From: Paulinella micropora
Taxonomy: Eukaryota; Cercozoa; Imbricatea; Euglyphida
DNA length: 64,000 nucleotides
Direction: 5' to 3'
Assembly: GCA_009731375.1 (NCBI GenBank)
Contig: BJOX01000180.1
Location: forward strand, 431,694-495,693
Shown: piece after piece, positions 26,983-36,955 of the stretch
Numbering within the stretch: position 1 is the stretch's first letter
Layout of the letters: each line of letters begins with the position of its first letter
The notes under the pieces: generated by a model
The model's input: only the letters and a program-made list of their open reading frames with translations
Databases searched by the model: none
What the model was told of the DNA's origin: nothing
Position numbers and translations under genes: made by a program

Positions 26983-29900
26983 ATGTCGCAATATAAATCA
27001 TTACTCGGCTTGTCAGAAATCGTGACAGATAGCCTTTCAATCGCTAACTTAGACCTAACTAATACCAACATAGTGGGTTTAAACACTGACAGAGTGCCAG
27101 AAGATGGCGACCCAATAAATCTTTATTATACTGATGCGCGATTTGACACACGTCTTGCTTTAAAATCAACAACTGACCTAAAAGAAGGGCTTAATTATTA
27201 TTGGACTGATAACCCCTTTGATGGTCGGCTCGCTTTAAAATCAACAACAGACCTAAAAGAAGGACTTAATTATTATTATACTGATGTGTGATTTGACGCA
27301 CGTCTCGCTTTAAAATCAACAACAGACTTAAAAGAACGGCTTAATTATTATGGACTGATATCCGCTCTGATGGTCGGCTCGCTTTAAAATCAACAACTGA
27401 CCTAAAAGAGGGCACTAATCTATATTATACTGATGGTAGGTTTGATGCTAGGCTTTTATTAAAAACTACCGCGGACTTAAATTAAGGAACTAATTTATAC
27501 TACCACAGCAAGGGCTAATACAGATTTTGATGCTAGGCTTTTATTAAAAACGACCGCGGACTTAAAAGAGGAAACTAATTTATACTATACCACAGCAAGG
27601 GCGAATACAGATTTTGATGCTAGGCTTTTATTAAAACGACCGCGGACTTAAAAGAGGGGACTAATCTATATCATACCACAGCAAGGGCGAATACAGACTT
27701 TGATGCTAGGCTTTTATTAAAAACGACAGCGGACTTAAAAGAGGGGACTAATCTATACTATACCACAGCAAGGGTGAATACAGACTTTGATGCTAGGCTT
27801 TTATTAAAAACGACAGCGGACTTAAAAGTGGGAACAAATCTATATTAGACGGATGGTAGATTTGACTCACGGCTTTCATTAAAATCAACAATAAACTTAG
27901 CAGAGGGGACTAATCTTTACTATACGACAGCAAGGGCTAACACAGATTTTGATACAAGATTTTCTAACAAAACAACAACAAACTTAGCAGAGGGCACTAA
28001 TTTATATTACACGTCAGCAAGATTTGATAGTCAATTAGCCACTAAATCAACAACAAACTTAGCAGAGGGCACTAATTTATATTACACGTCAGCAAGATTT
28101 GATAGTCGATTAGCCACTAAATCAACAACAAACTTAGCAGAGGGGACTAATCTTTACTATACGACAGCAAGGGCTAACACAGATTTTGATACAAGATTTT
28201 CTAACAAACAACAACAGCAGAGGGCACTAATTTATATTACACCACCGCGAGGGCAAATACAGACTTTGACACACGGCTAGGCAATAAATCAATAGATGCT
28301 TTAAGCGATGTAGTATTACTAATAACGACACCAGCGAATGGTCAATTATTAACATATAATGGAACAAACTGGGTAAATTCCACAGGGTCATTGGCTTTCC
28401 TTGCTTTGTCAGGTGGGACGATGACAGGCGATGTTAAAATGGGTGCTTCGGCTTTTACTATGTATTCAGGCCCACAGAATATGACAACCAACAACTCTGC
28501 TGGTTTTGTTGCTTCTGCTTCTTCTGAATGCGATGCAGCATATCTGGCTTTTAATGTCAACCAGAGTTCAGATTATTGGTCTAGCAACTTTCACTACAAC
28601 GACACGACAGGAGTTTATTCAAGAGTTCCATCAAACACAAATACATTCTCAGGAACAGCATACACGGGCGAACACATAAAAATAGATTTGGGAGCCATAT
28701 ACAGGATAAAAAAATATTATGTTAGGCCTTCGTCTGCTAATTATATTGAAACAACACCGAGCATTTTGTATGTGGGAGTAAGCACTGACAGCATTACATA
28801 CTCATTATGGGACAGCAGGAGTGGCGAGGCTTGGGCTTCACAAACAACTAAAACATATACACCCGCTTCAAATGCTTCTGCTAGATATATCATACTCGTC
28901 GCGAACAAGGCGGGAAGTGGCGGAACTTCATTTAGAAACCAAGTCCGTATTGCCACTCTGTATTTTGATTATGAGACATTTAATTATGACATAACATTGA
29001 TTAGAAATATGACAAGCGACACATTAACAACAAGCGGAGCAATATCAGCAAGTGGCTTAATAACCGCGAGTGCGGGATTAACAGGGACCACATTCACGGC
29101 CAGCGGATTGATAACGGCTAATACGGGAGTTGATATGAAAAGCCAAAGCATAACAAATTTAGCCACACCATCGGCTTCAACAGACGGGGCGACAAAATGT
29201 TATATTGACACATTAGACGGGCAGAATGTGAAATTAACAGGAAACCAAACAATGTCAGGAACAAAAGAATTTAGCGGAAAATTAGCAACTTCATTAGGCA
29301 TCCCGTGTATAGTAGGTAGGAATTCAAAAGGCACAGGTGCGACAAGAGGCTTAGAATTATATGGAAACACAGCCAACTTGAACGGACCACACATATATAT
29401 TATGCCACAGGTGTAGCAGTTGGAGGAACTATAACTTTGGCTGAGGCAATGGGCATAAGCACAGCAGGACTAATAACGGCGAATGCAGGAATAAGCACAA
29501 CAACATTAACAACGAGTGATAACATAGTAGTTGGAGCAGGTAAAAAAATATTTGTAGATAGAAGTGCAATAGCAAATAATAAACTGGTTATAGGATGGAG
29601 GAACAGGTTCAACAACATCATTTTATGGTTTTGGTATTGCTAGCGGAACATTAATTTACAATGTTGATGGTTCGGGAGCGAGCCACGTGTTTTATTATGG
29701 AGCCTCAACCGCGTTATTCAGAATAAACGACACAGCGATCACGGCTTCAAGGTCAATAACGGCGAGTTCTGGAATATCAATAGGAGTTAGTGGTGGAGGC
29801 GCTACAACGATAAGCCAAAGACCTAGTTATACAAACCAGCCACTTATTAAGTTGAAAGGAAATGTAAGTGCTAATTATTCTTGTATTTGTAATGATGGTA

Positions 29901-30303
29901 ATTTAACCTTTTTTAATACCTCAAACTCAAATGGGAACCCGAGTAGTGGATGGATTTATATGACATTAGGAGCTAATGTTTGGTCTTCTGGTTCAGATAG
30001 AAGAGTAAAATCGGATATTGAAACATTAGACTGCGGTGATTGTTGCGAGAAACTAATGAAAATAAACTGCTGTTCGTATTATTTGGAAATCGAACGAGAA
30101 GAAAGAAAAAAAGAGCCACGGATTTATTGCCGACGAGGTTAAAAAAAATTTCCTGAATTTGTATTTGAAAGCGGAATGAAAGCAAATGATGGGGATGGCA
30201 ACCTTGAAGGAGTAGAATATACAAGTTTTATTCGAATATTAATCAGTGCTTTTCAACATTGGCGCAAAAGGTGATTAATTTAGAAAAGAAAATAAAAATC
30301 TAA
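26983..30303 (+). pseudogene. Long fibre/adhesin with discoidin-like and S74 chaperone domains (broken)
   Basis: About 1,100 codons. From 26,990 to 28,300 a repeat of about 96 bp spells NLYYTTARANTDFDARL and LKSTTDLKEG-like units, typical of fibre shafts. From 28,470 to 28,975 a sandwich domain resembles F5/8 type C/discoidin (SSDYWSSN, EHIKIDLGAIYRIKKYYVR). A second Ser/Thr/Gly-rich shaft (SGAISASGLITASAG) follows. The C-terminus shows the intramolecular chaperone pattern of peptidase S74 (SDRRVKSDIETL near 29,995, then FIADEV), which trimerises fibres and cuts itself off in phages. Several in-frame stops (for example 27,289 and 27,482) and frameshifts break it. Likely role: host-cell attachment. 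Confidence 0.8.
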
Positions 30304-30371
30304 TGAATATATTACAAGACCAAGCCAACAAATTAGCAGAAATCCGAGCAGTTGTATTCCCTAATGTCTAA
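30303..30371 (+). CDS. Short frame overlapping the fibre stop
   Basis: 22 codons (MNILQDQANKLAEIRAVV...) whose ATG overlaps the TAA of the fibre frame (taATG). Could be a tiny helical protein or a remnant; too short to judge. Confidence 0.25.
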   Translation: MNILQDQANKLAEIRAVVFPNV

Positions 30372-30710
30372 TAATAACACAACTAGACTTCACAGACCAC
30401 CGCCTATTATGGATATGGATGGCGAACTAACTCCCGAATTAAAGTCTTGTGTTCTTGAAGTAGAACTAAAGACTGAGGAAAAAAAAGTAGAGCACGAACT
30501 GAAAGATAACTGGAATTGTTGTTGTATAAAAAACAGACCGACTGACAGCCGACTTATTAAATACTTATTTCAAATGGGTATCATTATCGCTATTATAACG
30601 TGAGGCTATCTGAAAAGAACTTACCTTGTGAGGTTGCTAACACTTATGTCGGAATTTTAACACTATTGATTGGGATATGCCTTCCATCGCCTTCTAGTTC
30701 AAAGAAATGA
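30364..30710 (+). pseudogene. Two-helix membrane protein (PLV), frameshifted
   Basis: Starts MSNNNTTRLHRPPP; acidic N-terminal half, then a first hydrophobic segment (FQMGIIIAIIT, near 30,575). After a stop/frameshift near 30,601, another frame gives CEVANTYVGILTLLIGICLP and ends at TGA 30708-30710. A conserved pair of membrane helices with a short polar loop and a Pro/Ser/Lys end is common in small virus membrane proteins of PLVs and giant viruses; the role is unknown. Confidence 0.6.
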
Positions 30711-30925
30711 ACACTCGTATAAATGTATTCTATACCAAGAAGCATCATTTGAACACATTAAAGGCAAAGCCTCATCAAAACTAATACACCAATCACTGAA
30801 AGGTTTATACACACATTTAAATTTAGTTTCAATACCTTGCTTTATACAATAAATACAACTCTCATTCTTTTTTTCTGAATATCGTGAGTAAAAGTCGCAG
30901 GCAGTTCGCGAAATAGCCGAGCACA
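30699..30925 (-). CDS. Possible small Cys-rich protein (minus)
   Basis: A minus-strand frame open to the left end at 30699 contains CIYCIKQG, KFKCVYKP, DWC and YECSFL, looking more like protein than chance in a stretch with no + gene. The start is unclear because the 5' part runs into AT-rich promoter DNA of the next + gene. Cysteine spacing suggests a metal- or disulfide-bound fold. Doubtful. Confidence 0.3.
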
Positions 30926-30961
30926 CCAACAATAATTTTATTAAGATTTGTATATATTTTT

Positions 30962-30993
30962 GCTCAAAGATTTTTATAAAATCTTTGTATAGT
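30962..30993 (+). promoter_or_regulatory. Hairpin promoter-like motif, copy 1
   Basis: AAAGATTTT-TAT-AAAATCTTT followed by GTATAG and the ATG at 30994. The same motif stands before the ATG at 32342, with about 36 of 40 bases shared. Probably a promoter or 5'-UTR hairpin. Confidence 0.7.
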
Positions 30994-31353
30994 ATGACGG
31001 AGCACAAATACCAAAAGATTATTTTTCTGAGTAATGATTTTATGGGAAGCAAAACATTTAATAAAAATATTCAAATGTCATTCACACCCACCAGAATGAA
31101 TGTTAAGTTTATTCATTATACGAACGACCAATCAGAAACAAAAACCAGAATTCTTTATATGGACAGAATTGGAATTATTGGCACATTTGCAGATAGTAAT
31201 ATAGCAAACATTTCAAACCTCAGTTATAATTTGGGTGTAGTGGGTTGGTCTGACGGACAATATATATTTAAAGTCCTTGAAACTGATAGCGGAAATATTG
31301 ACACAGGAAATTTAGCAGGCCGAATTGTTGTATGCGTAGAATTCTTAGGATAA
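30994..31353 (+). CDS. Hypothetical PLV protein, 119 aa
   Basis: Intact. The start is set at MTEHKYQKIIF because the hairpin motif ends directly before it. Alternating hydrophobic/polar residues and the end RIVVCVEFLG suggest an all-beta protein; no membrane segment. It sits between the membrane protein and the packaging ATPase, a usual place for small structural proteins. Family not recognised. Confidence 0.6.
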   Translation: MTEHKYQKIIFLSNDFMGSKTFNKNIQMSFTPTRMNVKFIHYTNDQSETKTRILYMDRIGIIGTFADSNIANISNLSYNLGVVGWSDGQYIFKVLETDSGNIDTGNLAGRIVVCVEFLG

Positions 31354-31362
31354 TAATATACG

Positions 31363-32175
31363 ATGATGAAAATTAACAATATAAAGGTGAAACCTGTGAA
31401 GCAGGATGGAAACGGAAACAAAAAAGCAAAAGGTTATACATTATTTAATGAGCCGTATGCCAATATATTTCTACTTGCCAGAAAAAAGAGGGTTAAAACA
31501 GCACTCTTTGAAATACTGAAACGAACTACCGACAGAAAAACCCGTATTATCATTATTGCTTCAACAATTCACAAGGACTACATTTATAAAGCAATGGTAA
31601 AGCACTTTAAGAACAGGGGAAACCCTATGGCAATATATACCTTTCTTAAATCAGATGCTGTAAATGTCATTGATTATGAGTTAGACAAACTGAACAGACA
31701 GGAAGAGCAACACGAAGGAGAAGTAAAACAGGACAAAGAGGAAATAGAGAAACCACAATTTCTTTATTTCGGAAAGGAAAAGAAAAAGAAAACTACCGAA
31801 CCAAAAGAACGACCAAGTAAGCATATTTCGCCAGAGGTCGTTTTTGTTTTGGACGATTTAGGAAGTGGATTAAGAGATAAGTCCGTAAGCGATTTGTTAA
31901 AAAAGAACAGACACTATAAATCAAAGGTGATTATGTCAAGCCAGTATTTGAACGACCTACGGCCAGAAGCCATTAAGCAGTTAGATTATTTATAAATCTT
32001 TCCGGGCCAGTCTCAGGATGAAATAGAACTAGTGTATAAACACGTAGACTTATCTTTTGACTTTGACTACTTTCTAGAAAAATATCACGAAGCAACAAAG
32101 GAGAGATTTAATTTTCTGTATGTCTCAAGTGTTGATGATGAATTAAGAAAAAATTTTAATTTTAGATTAAAATGA
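31363..32175 (+). pseudogene. FtsK/HerA-type genome-packaging ATPase (A32-like), with stop and altered P-loop
   Basis: About 270 codons. N-terminal NIFLLARKKRVKTALFEIL (from 31,453) aligns with the P-loop region of A32-like ATPases, but the Gly residues of GxxxxGK[ST] are missing; only K and T remain. Walker B is clear: PEVVFVLDDLGSGL (about 31,831). A sensor-like MSSQYL follows. An in-frame TAA at 31993-31995 cuts the protein; coding continues (IFPGQSQDEIE) to TGA 32173-32175, the first bases of the next structured element. The enzyme normally pumps DNA into capsids. AATATAC precedes the ATG. Confidence 0.82.
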
Positions 32176-32289
32176 TATTTGACAATTTCACTTCGTGCTA
32201 TTCGCACTCTCGTTTATTGTCAAACATCGAAACCATTAAAGCAAAAACGATGTTTTATGAAACCGCGAAAGCGGGTGAATAAAATATCA
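32173..32289. promoter_or_regulatory. Structured intergenic element, copy 2
   Basis: Outer arms TGATATTT (32173) and AAAATATCA (32281-32289); hairpins TTTGACAAT/ATTGTCAAA (32178 with 32216), capped by CTTCGTGCTATTCGCAC, AAACATCG/CGATGTTT (32222 with 32248) and CCGC-GAAA-GCGG (32263-32274). Compared with copy 1, stem bases change in pairs. It begins on the ATPase stop codon and ends about 50 bp before the next start. Confidence 0.8.
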
Positions 32290-32311
32290 AAATAATTATT
32301 TTTTAATTTTT

Positions 32312-32341
32312 GCTGAAAGATTTTTAAAATCTTTCTATTAT
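32312..32341 (+). promoter_or_regulatory. Hairpin promoter-like motif, copy 2
   Basis: GAAAGATTTTTAAAATCTTT then CTATTAT and the ATG at 32342; matches 30962-30993. Confidence 0.7.
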
Positions 32342-32734
32342 ATGGTAGTGAAAACAACTCGTGTTGAACTCATTCCAATAATCGGCAAACGAACAATTAA
32401 CTCAAGCACAAATATGGCTGGATGTAAAAAGAAGACAGGACGAAAGAAGAAGCAAGGAGGCAAGGGACAGGCTGGCGTTAAAATTAAGTGGGCCAAGGTA
32501 GGTAAAACCGAATTGGCTGTTAATAAATTTCTCCGCGATAACAAAGTAATCTCTAGGACTGCGGGAGCATTGAGCAGTATTGGAGTGCCTTATGCGGGGT
32601 CTGTCCAAGCCACCGCTTCAAAACTCGGATATGGCAAGAAAAAACAGAGAGGATGCGGAGCACTCACATTTCAAATGAGGATATTTGTGAGGGACTTTGT
32701 CCCGTCACAACATCCCTTCGGGATTTGTGTTTGA
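32342..32734 (+). CDS. Small basic, partly hydrophobic PLV protein
   Basis: Frame of 130 codons; an internal Met gives MAGCKKKTGRKKKQGGKG. A strongly basic stretch is followed by an amphipathic/hydrophobic part (RTAGALSSIGVPYAG) and a second basic patch (KLGYGKKKQRG). The last about 30 residues lie after the pattern ends and may be out of frame. This build recalls small virion core or membrane-acting proteins of adenovirus-like viruses; I infer this from composition and position in the late gene block only. Confidence 0.5.
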   Translation: MVVKTTRVELIPIIGKRTINSSTNMAGCKKKTGRKKKQGGKGQAGVKIKWAKVGKTELAVNKFLRDNKVISRTAGALSSIGVPYAGSVQATASKLGYGKKKQRGCGALTFQMRIFVRDFVPSQHPFGICV

Positions 32735-32763
32735 AATTATGTATAAATATTTTTTTGTTTGTT

Positions 32764-32774
32764 TATATACAATG
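32764..32774 (+). promoter_or_regulatory. TATATAC start-proximal motif
   Basis: TATATACA directly before ATG 32772. Similar motifs stand before 34553 (ATAATATACA), 36956 (TATATACAAACA), 31363 (AATATACG), 20138 (TATATAC 20 bp upstream) and, on the minus strand, 38825 (TATATACCA). Probably the late promoter of this PLV. Confidence 0.65.
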
Positions 32775-34531
32775 GTCCCTAAGACTAAGAATGTGAAAAG
32801 GACGAAAGTCCGTCCACCGCGGGTTTATAGAAATAAAAGCGGGAGGCCATATATTATCCAGACGGGTAAAAAATATTATCTTAATTTCGGTAAGAAAACA
32901 AATGATGTGAGCACACTTCAAATTATTAAACTTTTTATGAAATACTTAAGCAGACCAAAAGCAAAGAAAAAAGCAAAGAAGGAGGACTTAAGAAAAGTCC
33001 AGAGCCTGTCAGAGATTGAGCAGAATACGAGAACAGCCATTAATGACAGAATACGAGAACAGCCATTAATGACCACTTAGACAAACTCAGAAAGGAAAAG
33101 TATGAGGGTATTGAGGCTATAGAGAAAAAGGATAAGACAGCAATGGAGGATTTAGACGAGGAAAAGAAAAGGCTAGAAAGAAAAATCCAAGCAGATACTA
33201 AGGAACTAAAAGAAATTATGGATAGGGAACATAAAAAACAACTGGCGGAGATTAAGGAAAGACAGGAAGAAAATGATAGGGAACAGAAGAAGGAACAACG
33301 ACTTATTCAGGAACTACAGGCAGAACAACGACACAGACAGAGTTTATTGATGGCTCCAGTAGCCCAGCCAATTATAGCAGAACCGAAAAATAAACCTAAG
33401 AAAACCACAACAACATCTTCCCCAAAAATAACTGATATAACTGCCAAAGTAAATAAACAAGAAAAAGATTTGGAAGAAGAAAAAGAGACGAAAAATTATT
33501 GACGAAATGTTCTCTGAAAAAACGAGATTAAATCGACGTGATACTAAAAAAATGAAAAATTATATAATAATAAGCCACCTTCAAAAAGCAGGCATTAATA
33601 TTCCTATCATAAAAAACAAAGGTTCAAAAGACTACGCCACTAGTTTAAAGAGATGGTTATACACACAAAAAATCACTGAAAACATATCATCGGCAAAAGA
33701 TGGATGGGATAAACTAAATCAATTTACAACAAAAATGATTGCTAAAAATAAAAGCAAAAAGAATGAAGAAAAAAAAACTCCTGTAAATAGCACTCTATCG
33801 CCAATAGACCCACCACGGTTTGAAACTTCTACAGATGCTAAACAACTTATATTTGAAATGACAAATCCACAACCAGCGGATACACAACCTACAGATGTAG
33901 CACCACCCCCGAGCACAAGTTCTGCGGAGCCACAGCCAGAGGTGTCACAGCCAGAGGAGCGACAGCCAGAGGAACCACAGACAGACGAGCAACAGCCAAA
34001 GGAGCAACAGCAGGGCGAGGGTCGTGGACTAATGACTAATGACTAATGAAATAGATGAAATAATGAAAAATATGGATGGTATCTTGGAGCGATAGCCAGT
34101 GATGAAATCAACAAGTTGAAGCCCGGAAGCAGAAAGCGATACGGATTTATTATGAATTTGGACAATCATAATCAAAAAGGGTCTGATTGGATCGCCGCAT
34201 GGATAAGTCTAGACAAAGACCGGTCGGTGGAAGTGTATGACCCATTAGCACTTTACGAGCCGACTGAAGACTTCCAACAACAAATGAAACAACTAATTGA
34301 CCGAAGTAATCCAGATAGTTATTTATTAATGAAGGTAAATCAAGTAAAACAACAATCAAACACCTCAGACACGTGTGGTTGGCATAGTATGAGATTTTTA
34401 ATGGAGCGGGCGAAAGGTATTAAATTTAAATTCGCCAGTGGTTATAGAGACTTAAAAAAGAAGAAGAAGCGGAAAAATTAAAAGCACAGAATGGTTATGG
34501 AGATGGTGAGGGATTTAATACATTCATCTAA
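32772..34531 (+). pseudogene. Coiled-coil protein with C-terminal adenain-like protease (frameshifted)
   Basis: One gene in several frames. N-terminus MVPKTKNVKRTKVRPPRVY, a basic segment, a long coiled coil (33,080-33,350), a helical domain (33,540-33,720), a Pro/Glu/Gln linker, then the protease: RYGFIMNLDNHNQKGSDWIA (about 34,140), VEVYDPL (34,229) and DTCGWHSMRF (34,368). In adenain-like cysteine proteases the motif is H-W, acid, Gln and C-G; here Asp replaces His before the Trp (GSDW), while Gln (VKQQ) and Cys remain. The protease normally matures capsid proteins. Frame breaks: a 26-bp tandem duplication at about 33,029-33,080, a shift at about 33,500, a 7-bp unit repeated at 34,025-34,047, and a shift in an A-rich run near 34,460. 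Confidence 0.8.
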
Positions 34532-34552
34532 AAAATCATTCGTATAATATAC

Positions 34553-35360
34553 AATGGACTATAAGGGTGGAAGAAGTTCGGGTATCTATTACAATATTAA
34601 ATAGTAAAAAATAGAATAACGGGAACAGACAGCGACTTTACACACGAAGTCAATATGAAGGGGCTAGACAATCCCACACATTGTAAAATATTACACATTT
34701 ACATTCCAAAATCATATTACTCTGTGGCTTCACCATATAATACTTTTACATTATCCGAAGACGGATATGAGGCTTTAGTTACGATACCTGATGGTAAGTA
34801 CACCATGAACAACTTAAAAAATAAACTGGCAGAGGTGCTAACCGCAGACAGCCCAAATAAATATACTTATGTGGTATCCAGTAATAATACCAACATAGAC
34901 CCAGAAGATGGAAAATTAACATTCAGTGTGTCAGAAAATAAAGGAATTCAACCGCTGTTTATATTTGATGGTGATACCCGTATTCACGAAGTTATGGGGT
35001 TTGATAGAAACTCAACATATTTCTTTGATAATGATTTTATTAAATTGCCAAATGTAATTATTTTAACTGGTGAAAAAACTCTGTATCTTCAATCGGATTT
35101 GGTAAATGAAGGTGATAATCACGTGCTTCAAGAAATATACACAGCCAACGAAATTCCTTTTGGATCTGTTATCTATGATGGAAGCGGGTCTGAGTATGGT
35201 AAAACATTGTCCGCGAATTCGAACAATGTGTTTAGGTTTTACCTGACAGACGAAAACGACCAAGCAATTAATCTTAATGGTTTGGGTATAGTTATGACAT
35301 TACTGGTTTATCGTGAAACTAATTATTTTAGTTTATTTAATTCATTCTTTAATTTGTTTA
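34553..35360 (+). pseudogene. Penton / minor capsid protein (frameshifted start)
   Basis: Starts MDYKGGRSSGIYYN; a frameshift near 34,600 moves the signal to the frame containing GTDSDFTHEVNMKG, and the rest is open. IPKSYYSVASPYNTFTLSE, then FRFYLTDENDQAINLNGLG near the C-terminus match the usual single-jelly-roll minor capsid (penton) pattern of Polintons and PLVs (LTDxxxxxxxLNG). It would fill capsid vertices. No stop separates it from the major capsid frame downstream: the open frame runs through the spacer in phase, so the natural stop is probably lost. Confidence 0.78.
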
Positions 35361-35452
35361 AAGGCGAGATAATTAATTTTAGAATCATTTTTTTTTCTAT
35401 AAATATATTTCGTGTATTAATCAACTTACACTACTTCAAAAACAAAACAAAA

Positions 35453-36903
35453 ATGCCTGTCCAATACGGAGGAGAACTAGTCCATCAGACTAAGGAACTG
35501 CTCACTGGTAAGTATGAATTAAACAAATTTACCAGTCGTGAAGGCTCGCAACCTGTCGTACTTACTACTGCTGGTGGTATGGAAAACACCTTTGAAATTC
35601 CTACTCGTCCTTTGAACCTTGCGAGGAGTGTGTTGCGATTTACTTACACTCCGTCTGCTCCAGGTGCTGGCGGTCGCTACAATCGTATTTATATGGATTG
35701 TCTGTCTATGATTAAAACTATTGAATTGCGAAGCCGAAGCGGGCAGTATCTGTGTAATCTTCAACATGTGGGGAACTACACAAAGGTTATATGGAAACCA
35801 GAAATTAAATATGAAAAATTTATGGCACTTGAAAATCATGGTGCTGGTGTGGGTAGCGGTGCTATGCTTCAAAAGTGTAATGCTGGAAAAGTTGAAATTG
35901 GAACCGTTGCAAAAAGAGCGGCAATTACTGCTGCGGTCAATACTGCTGGATTGGTCGCTGCAGTTCAAGGATATTACAAAGTGCCACTTGTTAATGCCCG
36001 CCGCAATAATTATACCGCTCTCGCCGATAGCACTGCGGGGGATTCTAGTTTGGTTAATGTTCCTTTTGAGGAGGCTAAGTATTTTGAAGGTGGAACTGCC
36101 AATGGCGCCACCCCTGTTATTAATGTTAAGTTTCCTTTGGGTATGCTGTTTGGCACTATTTTTGAACTGGATAAGACTAGTGGATTTAATGAAATTTTGG
36201 ATATGCGGATTGTGTGGGCTGAAACCAACCGCTCTTCATTCTATGGCACTGATGCGAGTTCTATTTCCACTGGTGCTGCCGCTGCTACCGCTGGTGCTAT
36301 CGTCTCTGACCTAAATCTATTCCTTGCTGTTGAGACTGACCCGAATGTCATCCTAGGTGTACAGCAAAAGATTGCGGGTGAAGTCTATCGCTTGGAAGCA
36401 AAATCTTCAAACAAACCAACAGAACTATGTCGTAAAAATGAACCGCTCGCAGGGTGAAAGAATTCGTCGTATTTATACTTCTGCCTTTCATTTCACTGAG
36501 AGTGCTAATACTTCTTTTGATAATGACAACAGAGCTGGTGCGAAGGTTGAAAAATACTATACACTGCTCTCGTCTACAGCAGTTTGATATTGACACAAAG
36601 GAAAATGAGGACTATATGATTTTGAAGGATAAGTTGAAGGGAACTGCTATCCTAAACAGCGATGTCTATCATTACAACTGGTTCCACGTAGATACTTAGG
36701 ACAATAACCGCCCGCTGTGCGATAAGGACACAGACTGCTATGAGGTGAGCGGTTTGAGCCTAGACACTGAGAGGCGATATGAATTCGTTTCAACTACAAG
36801 TAATAATGCGAGTGGTGCTGGCATAACTAATCTCAATCACTACACATTCGCAATTCTTCAACGAAGCGTTCTTGTTAAGGGAATTGAAATTTTGATGAGT
36901 TAA
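35453..36903 (+). pseudogene. mcp: Major capsid protein, double jelly-roll (frameshifted)
   Basis: Start MPVQYGGELVHQTKELLTG at 35453. The first about 320 codons are open (RPLNLARSVLRFTYTPSA, NRIYMDCLSMIKTIELRS, FPLGMLFGTIFELDK). Near 36,440 the coding signal jumps frame (SQGERIRRIYTSAFHFTES), jumps again near 36,580, and a TAG interrupts at 36697-36699 before the end LQRSVLVKGIEILMS at TAA 36901-36903. Total length near 480 codons fits PLV major capsid proteins. Identity rests on position after the penton, length and pattern. This copy cannot give a full-length product. Confidence 0.78.
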
Positions 36904-36955
36904 AAAAGAATAATAAAATAAAAAAGAAAATATTTTTTTGTTTTATATACAAACA

